From NCBI RefSeq assembly GCF_033958435.1, contig NC_134144.1, positions 12,146,010 to 12,210,009 of the forward strand: DNA of 64,000 nt, written 5' to 3'. This stretch comes from Carettochelys insculpta. Taxonomy: Eukaryota; Chordata; Testudines; Carettochelyidae. Under the pieces are notes generated by a model. It was not told the origin of the DNA and ran no database searches. It saw only the letters and a program-made list of their open reading frames with translations. Below, piece by piece: positions 35,846 through 47,135 of this stretch. A program made the translations under genes and the position numbers. Every line of letters starts with the position of its first letter. The first letter of the stretch is position 1.

Positions 35846-36409
35846 GTTTAATAATGGTGGTTGTCCTTGCCAGTTATCTGGTTCTGGCGTTGAGATGTTA
35901 AGAAAGCTTTCACTACAATCCCCATGTAACACATCACTGGGCTTAAAGGAGATTATAAGGTGATAGGTGTTGACAGATCTGAGGAGAAAAATATAATTAT
36001 GTTCTTCAATCTTTACAGACATTTATATTTACAATTTTAAAAACACTGTAACCCTAATGCTATTGAATAGAATCAGATGAATTGGCTCAGTAGTTGGTAG
36101 AATGAAGTATTCTTTCCTGTCTCAACCCATTTATTTTCATCCGTGCTCTCTGTTGCATGTCTAGCCACTCTTTACCAATATAGACTTTTCATAGCAATTT
36201 TTTTTATTTTATACAATATGTCCGAGGGTTTTTCCATCGAATTCCCCACTTCTCCCTACTTTGCTGGGCTTCAGTGCATGTTGGATGAAAGTGTCACAGT
36301 GATGTACCAGCATTTAGAGCTTGTTCCTGCAGTGTACTGCACTTGTCTCAGAATATTTTCAGTTTTCCTTGTCGCAAAACATTAAAAGCTTCACCACAGC
36401 TAACATAAT

Positions 36410-36808
36410 GGCTGGTTCTACACGAGCCCCTTCCTTTCAAAAGGGGCATGTTAATGAGCGGGTTCGAAAGATGCTCATGAGGCACTGCCATGAATATGCA
36501 GTGCCTCATTAGCATAATGGCGGCCGTGACGATTCGGAAGTGCGGCTTTTGAATTGTGAACCGCCCGTGGAGATGGGGCCTTCCTGTCTGGTGTTAGAAA
36601 GAGGGCTTTTGAAAACTTGGGGGGTCCTTTTGAAAGGTCCCATCTCCACAGGCGGCGCGCAATTCAAAAAGCCGCACTTTCGAATCGCCAGGGCCACCAT
36701 TATGCTAATGAGGCACTGCATATTCATTGCAGTGCCTCATGAGCATCTTTCGGACCCGCTCATTAACATGCCCCTTTTGAAAGGAAGGGGCTCCTGTAGA
36801 CACAGGGA
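36410..36808. mobile_element. Palindromic MITE (about 400 bp)
   Basis: The outer arms (TTCTACACGAGCCCCTTCC and the mirrored GGAAGGGGCTCCTGTAGACA) and the inner arms (TTAATGAGCGGGTTCGAAAG against CTTTCGGACCCGCTCATTAA) are complementary. Both arms contain a TGAGGCACTGC word like that in the 21454-21859 palindrome, but the arms have diverged more. It lies 380 bp upstream of the terminal RAPH1 coding exon. Confidence 0.8.
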
Positions 36809-37185
36809 ACATGTATAGCATGGCCTGGTGCAAGCACAACTCTTGGAATGACAGGGGCTCTTAAAGGCCTCAAATACCAACCACAATAGTGATGCACACG
36901 CCGCCCCTTGAACTCTTCTCTGATCACAGAATTTCAGATCCAGGCCATGTTCAGGCAGATAGTTGCATTAACCAAGCACTTAGTTCTCGTGAGACCCCAT
37001 TTCCAGCCCCCGCCCCCGGCAGTGCATGCAGATTTCTCCATCTCATCAGTGGCCAGAATTTCCTGCGGCTGCATCGTGGTGCTTGTTTGCTGCGTGCTGT
37101 AGCCTGTGTCTTACTTTCTCAACGACAAACACATTTAGAACCTCGTTTAATGTCTCTTTCTCTCTTTTTAACCCCCTTCTTTTAG

Positions 37186-39129
37186 GCCAAAATGGAGTCT
37201 GTGAGCCGGCCCTTCACTTCGCTAGCACCTGCCGCCTCCCCACAAATTAAAGTGGCCACCCCATATACAGCTTCTCAGCCATCACCTCCCCTGCCACCTC
37301 CCCCACCGCCGCCCCCTCCACCTCCTCCACCCCCTCCACCGCCGCCCCCTCCACCTCTTCCCAGCCAGTCCACTTCTTCGACGGGCTCAGCTGCCACCGT
37401 GTTTGTCAAGTACAGCACGATAACGCGGCTGCAGAATGCTTCCCAGAACACCGGGCCTCTCTTTAAACCTCCCCCCGTCATCCAACCAGCGCCCCTGCCC
37501 CCAGCACTGGGAAAGCTGCCCATGCTGGTGGCTCCCCCGCCTCCCCCTCCGCCGCCTCCACCAACCCCTGGATCGGCTATGGCACAACTGAAACCAGCTC
37601 CCTGTGCCCCTTCCGGGCCACCGTTCACCCCCCCACCGCCTCCGCTCAAAATCCATCAGGTTCCACAGAACATCACTCCAGCTGCTGCATCGTCGCCGCC
37701 CCCTCCCCCACCCCCTGTGCCTGCAGCACCTCCCCCGCCAGCCCCTCCTAAGCCCCCCCTGCCTGTCCCCACACAGGCAAGTGCAAAGGCCACACCTCCC
37801 GTAGTGACCGATCTCCTGCCACCCGAGCCCACTCCCCTTCCTCCTGCCATCAAAAAGCAGCTGAATTTCACCAGTCCTCCGCCAGCACCAGTTCCTCCAG
37901 GCCCTACTCCCCCACCAACCTTACCGAAACAACAGAGTTTCTCTGTCAAACCTCCCCCATCCTTGCAGCCTCCTGGACCATCTGTTGTGAAGCAAATAGC
38001 CAGTCAGTTTCCACCTCCTCCAACCCCTCCAGGGACAGAGCCGCTGCCTTTGAAGCCTGTCCCAGCAAGTGGGGCACCACAGTCTCCCCCAGCAGTGAAA
38101 GCAAAGCCCAAGTGGCAGCCCACCTCTGTTCCATCTCCTGATTTTCCTCCTCCTCCTCCTGAGAGCAGCCTCGTGTTTCCTCCACCACCCTCCCCAGCTA
38201 CCTCTGCAGCTTCTCCTACCTTGGACAAGGCGAGCTCTCCAGTCAAAAAGGGCGGCAAGACCTCAAGTCCAGGAGGGAAGAAGCCACCACCGACACCTCA
38301 GCGGAACTCCAGCATCAAATCCAGCAGCTCTGCGGAGTATCACGAGTCGAAGAGACCGTCGGTGGACAGCCTTGTCAGTAAATTTGCACACCCACCAGAG
38401 CCTTCAGGATCTCCTTCCAAGGAGTCTCCGCCGCCTCCTGCTGCTCCGCCAAAGCCAGGAAAGCTAAATCTCTCGGGGGTGAACCTGCCTATAGTTCTTC
38501 AGCAAGGAAGCATTTCAGTGAAGGCACCTACAATAGGAGTCTCTGGGAAGGAGCCTGTGGTCGAATTTCCTTCTCCTCCATCCGATTCTGACTTTCCACC
38601 GCCTCCCCCAGAAATAGACCTGCCTTTACCACCAGTAGAGATCCCGTCGGTGTTTTCAGGTAGCACATCGCCAAAAGTCGCCGTTGTTAATCCCCAGCCT
38701 CAGCCCTGGTCTAAATCGTCTGTGAAGAAAGCCCCTCCGCCCACACGTCCCAAGCGGAATGACAGCACACGTCTCACGCAGGCAGAAATCGTGGAATCGC
38801 ATGGGACAGTCACTCCGCACGTGCCCACCTCGCCCAAGTCTAGCCTTAGTGTGCAGCCTGGCTTCCTGGCAGACCTAAACAGGACTCTGCAGAGGAAGTC
38901 CATCACTCGGCACGGCTCCCTCTCTTCTTCCCGGGTGTCCAGAACAGAACCGACTGCCACGATGGATGACATGGCATTGCCTCCGCCCCCACCAGAACTG
39001 CTTGCTGATCAGCAAAAGACTGGCAGCTACGGAGGCAGTCATATATCAGGCTATGCAACGTTGCGGAGGGGGCCACCTCCTGCCCCCCCCAAACGGGATC
39101 AGAACACCAAGCTTTCCAGAGACTGGTAA
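37186..39129 (+). CDS. RAPH1: RAPH1 terminal coding exon: proline-rich tail with Ena/VASP-binding motifs
   Basis: The acceptor CCTTCTTTTAG precedes GCC AAA ATG, which continues in phase 0 from 30753. The exon has 1944 nt including the TAA at 39127-39129, or 647 residues. Visible parts, in order: a run of 21 consecutive prolines (37294-37356), repeated PPPPPP/PPPTP blocks, four FPPPP motifs of the EVH1-binding type (in QFPPPPTPP, DFPPPPPES, VFPPPPSPA, DFPPPPPEI), SH3-type PxxP and PPAPPKP motifs, a conserved block around APPPTRPKRNDSTRLTQAEI, QRKSITRHGSLS, and the C-terminus GPPPAPPKRDQNTKLSRDW. The tail recruits Ena/VASP and SH3 proteins such as Abi. It is GC-rich compared with the surrounding introns, as expected of proline codons. 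An initiator ATG at 37192 opens the longest frame but is internal to the spliced protein. Confidence 0.95.
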   Translation, partial: AKMESVSRPFTSLAPAASPQIKVATPYTASQPSPPLPPPPPPPPPPPPPPPPPPPPPLPSQSTSSTGSAATVFVKYSTITRLQNASQNTGPLFKPPPVIQPAPLPPALGKLPMLVAPPPPPPPPPPTPGSAMAQLKPAPCAPSGPPFTPPPPPLKIHQVPQNITPAAASSPPPPPPPVPAAPPPPAPPKPPLPVPTQASAKATPPVVTDLLPPEPTPLPPAIKKQLNFTSPPPAPVPPGPTPPPTLPKQQSFSVKPPPSLQPPGPSVVKQIASQFPPPPTPPGTEPLPLKPVPASGAPQSPPAVKAKPKWQPTSVPSPDFPPPPPESSLVFPPPPSPATSAASPTLDKASSPVKKGGKTSSPGGKKPPPTPQRNSSIKSSSSAEYHESKRPSVDSLVSKFAHPPEPSGSPSKESPPPPAAPPKPGKLNLSGVNLPIVLQQGSISVKAPTIGVSGKEPVVEFPSPPSDSDFPPPPPEIDLPLPPVEIPSVFSGSTSPKVAVVNPQPQPWSKSSVKKAPPPTRPKRNDSTRLTQAEIVESHGTVTPHVPTSPKSSLSVQPGFLADLNRTLQRKSITRHGSLSSSRVSRTEPTATMDDMALPPPPPELLADQQKTGSYGGSHISGYATLRRGPPPAPPKRDQNTKLSRDW

Positions 39130-41675
39130 TTGTTAGGCAAACTATATTTAGCGTGACTTTCAGTCACTGCTACAATCATCAGATCTGTACGTTGTGTAGA
39201 AAGAGGACATGTGGCTGGGGCCATAACATGATCGAGTGGTCTCCAACTTTCACTAAGGGTAACTGTATTCATTCCCTTTCAGAAGTAGTCCAAAAAGTTA
39301 GAGGGTTTGGGTTTGGTTATTCAAGAGGGTTAGAGGAGCATTGTCCTCTCCTTTGCGATTTCTTTTATCCTTCATCTGGATTGGACCAAAAAGCTTTCTT
39401 AATTTGTTTTTTCCAGCATTTAAGGGGAAAAAAAGAAATGTTCGTAGTGTCTGTCCATGTGAGACCTGTTTGTGCATGTATGATAAATGTAGTTCTATAA
39501 TCGATTGTGATATATTATGTCGCAGTTCTAGAAGATAACCAGAATGATTTGGTAGATCTGTATTTATTGTTTCAGTCCACTGACGTATATATTGCCAGGG
39601 ACTGGACTCTAACCAGTCAAACCTTTACCTGAAAATGAGGACGTAGGGGGCACTTTAAATCAGAAAAAGCATCTTTTGGCAGTTTGTGACGGGTAAATGG
39701 TACAGAGCGGAAGTATTCTGTCAGTCTCTGTACATTGTCAATTGACTGACAGTGCAGACACAACACACCAAAACTTCCTAGTGGGAATACTACTGAAAAT
39801 AAATACATTTTGAGCAAAAAGAAAATTATATATGATGGGCTGGAGTAAAATATATTTATACTGCACAGAGCCTCCCCTTCGAAATAGCTGAAAACCACTC
39901 ATGGTGCTCAAGTTCTTTGTCCATACAGTAAGTGGGACGCATATTTATTGGTCCAAGCCAATCTCCAGTCTAACTCAGCAAGGAGCCTGGTAGCTTATTT
40001 GTACCGGTCTGAAGAAACGCCATGTGAACTCTTTTTGAGAGCTGCCTGGTGCTCCTGCAAGCATTGCTGGGCTGCAGTTCCTGACGTGTTGGGAGGACCT
40101 GCAGCCCAGCACCAAAGGCTCAATGATATTTCCTGTGGTATATCCTGTGAGCTGTATGTCATGGGATATATCATCAGTACATGTATACATCTTACTGAAA
40201 ATACAGGTCTGTTTCAGTGCTCACTAATACTCTATCACATCACATAGGGGTGCTTCTCTTATGGGTGCCTGAAGGCTGAGAGCCCTTGAGGAAGCATTAT
40301 TTGTAATTTGCAATCAATGCGCTGGAAGTTTTCATTTGGGGAGGGAGGGATGGGACTGGTAATTTCTGTCCAAGAATACCTGCAAACCTGTTTTCTTTGA
40401 CCTTTTGCGACTGTAACAAATGCATAAGCCTATTAATTAACAAATTGCACTTCTGGCAGTCATGGAAGATGACTGAAAATATATATATAAAAAACTTGGG
40501 AGCTGATAAAATCTGCTAGGAATCCAGTTACATTCTGAGGGGCCTTATTAGGAGGAACTAGAGTATTTTATTTGATTTGTTATTTATTTGCTGCTGATTA
40601 CAACCATACGGTCACACTAATAGATTCTTTTTTTTTTTGTTTGTTTGTTTGTTTTTTGGTAAGCCGCTAGTTTTTGATTGTGCAGTCTTACGCGGGTATG
40701 GACATTGTGGTATGGTAGTATAGTTAGTATCAGCAATCTTGTGTCTCATGCATGTGCAGTACAGTGTCCGTTGTAAAATAACGCCAATATTAGCGCTGTA
40801 CCTTAACATGCTCACTTGTGTGCATTTCCCTGACCACTAAAGAGACACTATCAAGACTGGAGTGGGTCAGATTTTTTTTTTCCCTTCATTAATAGACACT
40901 AAAAGAAAGGCAGCCCAGATATCACAAGCGGTGCTGTAATATATCACTTGCATCAGTAACACAGACACTAGTATTGGTAAGAGAACAGAGTTGCCCCTTG
41001 GACTCATAGATGTGAGCAGCACTGGTTACCTCATTTCCCTTTTTAAAGGTATTATAATAATAATAATAATCCACGTGAGGAAATGAGGGTTTGCCAAGGA
41101 AAGAAGCGGTCACAAAACATCTGTACTTAGATAGCTTTAAAGAAGTGCATCCTGAAGAGAGAAACTTTGTGGTGCTGTCTGTGCTGACCTCTTGCATCTG
41201 ATTTGTGACTCTGCTTGAGCGCCCTCCGCATCTCCTGGAAATTGTTCTCTTGTTTTAGAGGAGTTTATTTGAGCAATAAGACTACACCATTGTGTGCATT
41301 TTTTAACGCACTGCTATGGAAAGGCACTTTTTTGAATCTCTCAAGCTGTTCACAAAAGTTTCGTTTTTACTATTGTTGTGCTTATAAAGTGTCCTTAAAA
41401 GCATTGGCATTGTTATTTTTAAGCATGCTCAGTTAGCTGGCTAGTGTCTTAGTAACAAGATTGTTAAGCTTTGCTACAATTCAAGGGTGCTGTAATTTTT
41501 TTACATTGTTCCTTCTGCTGCTTGTACTGTATGCTGGCTCTCAGTCAGTGGCGTGAAAAGTACACAGACATTCTAGTCTCATAGTTTTTTAATTGATGTT
41601 TACCTGCTGGTCATTGTGACTGTGCACTCATGTTCTCTAGGGGAGCTAAATCGGTCAGTTTTTCTTTTCTTTACT

Positions 41676-41702
41676 TACACACGCACACGCACACACACAC
41701 AA
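41676..41702 (+). repeat. (AC)n microsatellite in the RAPH1 3' UTR
   Basis: ACACACGCACACGCACACACAC-like run, interrupted by two G's. Confidence 0.85.
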
Positions 41703-44484
41703 CCCCGGACCCTCCACTGACAGACGTCAGCCCTCTCATTCGTCCGTTCGCGTGAGGTGTCGCTGGGAGCTGCACTTGTTTGTAATCGTAGCAGAGGAAT
41801 GCCTTGAAAGGCTGATGAGACTTGTTCTCCTTTTCCTATGATTGAGTTCCTTTGTCTTGTCTTTGCTTCCCTTGGGGCCATGAATGCAGACCCTTGAGCA
41901 GTTTGCTGGAAGTCGGAAAGCAAAACGCTGTATTTGCAGTGAAGCGAGTGAATGTCACCAAAGGGACGGGAATTAATCTTTTTTGTGACTTGTTAGCTTT
42001 GGGCAAGCTCACAACTTTGTGCGTCTTTGAAGAAATGTTAATGCAGCAAATCCTCTGAATTTATGTGTGTTTTATTTCTGTACCAGCCCAATGGATAACT
42101 GAGTTACAGAATCCAAAAGACGGTGTTCTTTTAAAATGATGTCGTTGCGGCTCCTTACCTTCTGTTCCCCCCCCCCCCCCGTTTTTTTCTTTTAAAGCAA
42201 AATGGTACTTCAAGGTGCTGTGGTGGTTGCCAGTGTTGGTCCCAGTCTGCTGCTGGTGCAAGCTTGTAATAAAAAAACTAGCTGCAGCGCTCTCAATGGA
42301 GAACTCTGAAAATAGAGCACAGGTGGCAAAAGTTAACCAGCCTGGTTGCCTTTTCAAACCTCCAGGCTCCAGCCAGTGACTCACTTTTCCAATTCACTTG
42401 CTGTGCTAGCACTAAGTACACACCTTTGCAAATCATGTTCTCCCTGTTCATTGCTTTGAGCCTTTGCCCCATTTCTTCCCTCACTTGCAACCCTTTTTCA
42501 TCTCATGCTAGTGAGCGAGACTGTAGTTTCTGCAAAGGACATCAATCCTAATTCCTTTTGGCTGTAGGAGCGTAGAGCCCTGGAAGCGAGCAGCTGTATG
42601 GCAGACAGATCAAACCCATGTTCCCAACAAAATATGGGGGGGGGAGTTTTACTTTTCCATTGGTACTGCTAACCAAATCTTTGCCGCTTGTTAGGCCTCC
42701 ATTCAGAGTGCTCTTGGCCTTGCACTAGCTGCTGAACCCAGAACTGCTTCCCTTACCTAGTTGTGATGCTCTCTATCCTGATTGTCCCATTTTGAAAAGG
42801 GGGCTAACTCCCGCCAAGCTGGGGAGGGGGGAGGTGCTGTGGGGACTGAGTCCTGGCTGAATCTGTAAAGCGATTCTTTCACAAGTCATGTCGGGGAAAA
42901 AAATGCAGGCCCTGCCGATGACCCGAGTATGGAAGTCCAACACCCAAATGGTGTCCATGTAAGGAAATTTGACGCTTCTTGGCAGCCTGTGTTCTGGAAT
43001 GATTTTGATGCTTAAGCTCTTTTAATTTTTTTTCCCCCATTTAATCCTGAAACACGGAGCGGCCTGCGAGGGGCTGGGCGTTGCAGGTGCCTGAGGCATT
43101 AGCAGTGAATAAGAATGAAAGCTGGTGCCAGAGCATTTCGTTACCCCAGCCCAGGCAGCCATGGACAGAGGCAAAGCCAGGCAGTAATGGCTACGGTAGG
43201 TCAGTGTCAGAAAAAAACAAGCCGGGCGGAGAGAACTCACTGAGGGAATGCGGTAGAGTGTTGTGACGGCCCTCTAGTTTTCACATATGGGTGTGACTTG
43301 TGGAGTGATGGGCAAGTCTGATACCTCAGACAGTGACAATTGAAGAGGGCGGAGAGTAAACAGGGGAAAGAGAAGAAAGGACAAGGGAACAGCTCTGTAC
43401 AATAAATCAGAGGAACAGGAGCCCAAGCTGGGTTATCAAGTGGCAACCGCTCAGTGTCACAGGCTTGTGGAAAGGCTAAGTTACTGTGTGAGTGGTGGAA
43501 GTGGCAATGTTTTAAAATAGCTTATTGTGGCAATGCGCACTTTCAGGGCGGGGGGGGGTGTGTGAAATGTGAACTGGGTGACCAGCTGACTTGTCTTCAT
43601 GACGCAAGTAGGCAAAAGTTGCTCTTAACTGTGGGGAAAAAAAATGGGGGCGGGGGATATCAACCAGCCAGAAACACGCAGTGTCTTGGATAGTGGGTTG
43701 CTTGTAAAACACTGTGGTGTGTGGCTACATGTGGACATTTGGGTGCTGTAGGAAACAGCTACATCGCCTTTATGCCATTGAATATGTGCAGGTATGCAAA
43801 GGGCGTGGGGGCGGTAACGTGTAGTGCAGCACAAGGGAAAAAAAAAAGCTGCTAAAAGTAGACTTGTCACTCAGGTTTCACAACAGGGCAGGAGGGAGCT
43901 AACCAACTGAAGGCTAAGTAAGTGTGCGTTTGCTCACACACAGCCTAGCATTGCACAGTTTCATTTTCCTACCTCCATGTACAGCAGCAGCTCAGCCAGG
44001 GAACAGTCACCTTTATTGGGAGTGAAAACTCTGCCCCCATTGACAACGCAGTGAGAAGCACAGAGTCAGCACTGGAAGAGGAAAAAGGATTTCTCCACTT
44101 GTTCCCGCAAACTGCAAAGGTCTCTGTTACCTTAGCAGGTAACAAGAGGACAATGTTTCAAAGCTGAGGCCATCATGCTAGTTTGTTTTTTTTAATACAG
44201 CTTTAACATCCAGGAAGCTAAATGACTATTGTGTGATACAGCCACTCCACCCAGAATAACCCCCTGAAATCAACACTGTGCCTCTGGATTTGCAGCAGGG
44301 TGACGCGGAACTGCTTCATTTATATTGGCACACCATGGTTAAAACAGGTATGCTTACAGGGAAGATTTTAGGGCCTGTGAGATTAGACAAGCTGATCACA
44401 GTGGGTTTTTTTTTTCTGGCTATATACGCAGCGTCACTGACTTCCATGCTAGCTGGGGTTGTACACCAGGCTGCAGGAGTGGTT

Positions 44485-46784
44485 TGTAAATAGCTCAAGT
44501 TGGTTGGTCCATCGGGGTTGTTGTCACTCACTCCCCAAATCTTTTTCTTCCTATTCAAAGTTTTGAGACGCTAACGAGCCCGGCCTGACCTGAGCACATG
44601 ACCCACATGATCTGTCCATGTCACTTCTTTGCTAGTAATTTGAGCAGTGTACCTTGAGTGTTACTAATACTGTAACAGTGGTTCCCAACCTTTTCACTGG
44701 GTCAGAGTCCCTGCCAAATCATTCACAGACATACCCCCCCCCCCAAATCCCCCCCCAAACTGTGTGCAGCCCTCCACTATAGCCAATTCCAGCCACTACG
44801 TATGTCATTGAAGGAAGAAGGCAACCACATCATTTCACACAGCACTTAGTAGATGATACATAAACCTAATTGATTGTAACTTAGCAATTTAAAATTTATG
44901 TTCTATGAATCTTTTATTTTGTTCACCAATGCCCTGCAATACCCTTGTGGCCCTGAGGAGCCCACAGACCCCCAGGTTGGGAACCACTGCTCTAAACACT
45001 GAAGTGAGTGCACATTTTATTCTAGGTGTGGGGAGCTAGGACTGCATAGTGACAATTGCCTCATTGATGTGGCCTCTTTTTCCTCTTCTTGGGTCTCTGA
45101 ACTTAGGAAGCTGCTGTAGAGCACATGGGTGGCAAACACTTCCAGGGAAATGGCTCCTTTTTGAAATGTTTAAAGCCGTGAACATTCCTGTTGGCAAAGC
45201 ATTTACATCCAATGCCTACATTTCTGTGGTAAATTGACTTACCATTTCCCTCTCAAGTCTCTTCAGTGGGTGGGGGAAACCCCACCAAGCAGTCCCAACA
45301 ACCAGTTTCATGCTGACAGTAAAGCAAGCTATCTGCTGCTTACGTTACATCTCATGAGTTACAGGCTTAATGAAGCTTTGAATGGAGAAATAAGTACTGT
45401 AAATAAATGAAAAAAAAGATTAGCCCTGGAATGTTTAAACAAAACCATCAGCCCAGACAATGGAACCAATAATGGGCCATCTGGATTCATAGAGGGCCTT
45501 GTTCAGGGAGGGGGGGGGGGGTTGGAGGGACCCGATGCTGTGGGTATTTAGCACCATTCAGACTGGTGTATGCCATTGAGGTTGGGCAGAAACACAAATT
45601 TTGCTCTTGCATTGGGGTGCAGTGCCATCATAGCCACTCAATGACTTGTAAATAGTGCTCCTAATGTAAGGCACTACTCGGAGAAAATTTAATCTTGCAG
45701 GGGTGGGGGGGGGAATACAATTGCAGCTGCACAGTGGATGCAGCAGTGCTCATCAAGTATTTTTTTAAGCTCTGCGTATGCGTTCAGAAGGCATGAGGCT
45801 TGGCCTCTTTCTGTGTCGGGCGTCTGTTATCTGTCACTGCCTTAGCTGCGCTACTTTGTGATTGCATTGCGGTCTACTGGAGATGTAGCCATTATCTGCT
45901 CTCTTGGTTCCTGAGAATGTGTGTGGAGGAGATGAGGTGTAGCTAAATTGAAGAGGTGGCACAGTATAGGCTGAAGAGTTAAGGCAGATGTTTTGAAAGA
46001 AGTGGCAGGGTTAAGCCCCAAGCATTAGCCCTGTGGTTTGTTTTATCTGCAGAACCCTGAAGCATTCTAAATGGAGGTGGGACCCCCCCCCCCCCACACC
46101 TTTGGAGTTTCAGGTTGTGGTCCACAGACCCTTCCCCACACCATCAGACAGAAAACAGACTGAAAAGCATTCAGTAAATGTTGCCTGGGCAAGGGACAGC
46201 ATTTGACAGTGTGAGAAAGGGCAATGAACTATGGGCTTTGACACTTCTGGGCTCTGACCTGGTGGTGGAGGAACCTTTTTTTTTTTTTTTTTTTTTTAAA
46301 CCTGACTGCCTTTTCTGTGACCTGAAGCTTTATTTTCATAGTCACATTTCACAGATCTCCTAGACTGTAGTCAGTGGGCCTCCAGGGTTTGCAGACCACA
46401 AGTTGAATTAAGGGGACATATTAATCCCCCACCCACCATTCAGAAAAACGGTGTAAGTTAACAAAACACTAAAGGTCTCTGACCAATTTGCAGTTTTACT
46501 GGGTCTTTGGCTGTGGTGGTGACTAGGTCAGCTTGCTGCCGTGGTATAGAGCTCGTATTTTAACACAAAACAGAATGTCGTTGGTTTTCCTGGCTGTTTT
46601 TTTTTTCATACGTTGTAACTAAATCAACTCTGTTGGACCTGCCCTGGAACAAGCATTAACTGGAACATCGCAGCTGGTTTCACGGCTTACGCTAACAGTT
46701 AGCAGCCACTGCTGGTGTCCTTTACAGTAAGTGGAGATGCACAATGGTGTCAGCAGCAAGCTTGTACTGAAAGTGCTGTAAATA
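44485..46784 (+). promoter_or_regulatory. RAPH1: Four Pumilio-type UGUAAAUA sites in the RAPH1 3' UTR
   Basis: TGTAAATA occurs on the plus strand at 44485-44492, 45398-45405, 45647-45654 and 46777-46784, all in the distal third of the inferred RAPH1 3' UTR. UGUANAUA is the PUM1/PUM2 recognition element, usually linked to mRNA decay or translational repression. The sites are exact matches. Functional use is inferred. Confidence 0.5.
44676..44989. mobile_element. hAT-type MITE inside the RAPH1 3' UTR
   Basis: The 314-bp element begins CAGTGGTTCCCAACCTTTT and ends CCCAGGTTGGGAACCACTG, a 16-base perfect terminal inverted repeat. The flanks show only an eroded 8-bp duplication. It contains a run of C's near 44735-44755. 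Confidence 0.85.
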
Positions 46785-47053
46785 CATTCATATGTTTACT
46801 GCTTTAAAAGAAAATTGCACATTTTATCTTTGAATGGGATTGCCCCCGCCCCCCCCAGCTTTTCAAGACAAAAAAACCAAGGCTCGGTTAAATTCTGACA
46901 ATTTCAGGTTGGGACGGGGGGGGCTTTGCTATGTTATAAATATATATAAATATATGTATAAATATACTTTTTTAAGCATGGGAGAGGACAAAAGAAATAC
47001 AGCATTATAACGTACCCACAATAGCTCAATATTCAATAGAATATGCACAATTC

Positions 47054-47116
47054 AATAAAGATGTAGTTAAATTTAAAGCTTTGTTCTCTTTTCCTTGTCT
47101 TCATGTTATCAATAAA
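47054..47116 (+). terminator. RAPH1: RAPH1 polyadenylation signals
   Basis: Two canonical AATAAA hexamers lie at 47054-47059 and 47111-47116 in an AT-rich context. A TTTGTTCTCTTTTCCTTG pyrimidine/GT-rich stretch between them could serve as the downstream element of the first. They are the last good plus-strand signals before sequence resembling the ABI2 3' UTR begins. The choice between them cannot be made from sequence alone. Confidence 0.6.
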
Positions 47117-47135
47117 ATGCAAGAGACGAGTAGCA

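Larger units (their letters stand above)
17554..37185. other. RAPH1 introns between the recognised exons
   Basis: The nine introns (17554-19816, 19977-22693, 22816-24126, 24193-25290, 25435-27321, 27433-28074, 28174-29010, 29132-30610, 30754-37185) all begin with GT and end with AG. They contain the repeats listed separately. I see no other gene in them apart from the candidate alternative exon at 35251 and unassigned open frames such as 33791-34228. The introns at 24193-25290, 25435-27321 and 28174-29010 show nothing beyond simple repeats. Confidence 0.8.
17476..47135 (+). other. RAPH1: RAPH1 (lamellipodin) gene, 3' portion
   Basis: Gene-level entry. Ten coding exons (17476-17553, 19817-19976, 22694-22815, 24127-24192, 25291-25434, 27322-27432, 28075-28173, 29011-29131, 30611-30753, 37186-39129) join in one frame with GT/AG introns and give 995 residues plus a TAA stop. 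Their order is coiled coil, RA domain, PH domain, Ser-rich linker, proline-rich tail. That is the architecture of the MRL adaptor family (Mig-10/RIAM/lamellipodin). The long tail and its C-terminus ending KLSRDW identify RAPH1 rather than its shorter paralogue APBB1IP (RIAM). About 250 N-terminal residues of the human protein are not encoded here and are presumed upstream of the window. The protein acts at the leading edge of lamellipodia, linking Ras-family GTPases and phosphoinositides to Ena/VASP and the WAVE complex. The 3' end near 47135 is inferred from polyadenylation signals. Confidence 0.93.
39130..47135 (+). other. RAPH1: Probable RAPH1 3' UTR (about 8 kb)
   Basis: After the TAA stop there is no further splice-consistent coding sequence until the convergent ABI2 gene. 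The most convincing end is near 47054-47130. There an AT-rich stretch (46930-47060) leads to AATAAA at 47054-47059 and again at 47111-47116, with T/GT-rich sequence between them. Earlier AATAAA-type hexamers (for example near 39797, 42267, 43401 and 45402) could give shorter mRNAs. The stretch holds several low-complexity runs (C14 at 42167-42180, T22 at 46276-46297, AC repeat at 41676-41702), a hAT-type MITE at 44676-44989 and four Pumilio-type sites. The extent is inference, since no transcript data are available. Confidence 0.65.

Noticed and set aside
37275..37949. Gly-rich open frames of 80-124 codons on the minus strand across the RAPH1 tail
   Set aside because: They are antisense translations of the proline codons and have no independent coding evidence.
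17476..39129. Assignment to APBB1IP (RIAM), the RAPH1 paralogue
   Set aside because: The RA-PH region and especially the 647-residue tail with several FPPPP motifs and the KLSRDW end fit lamellipodin, and the neighbour is ABI2.
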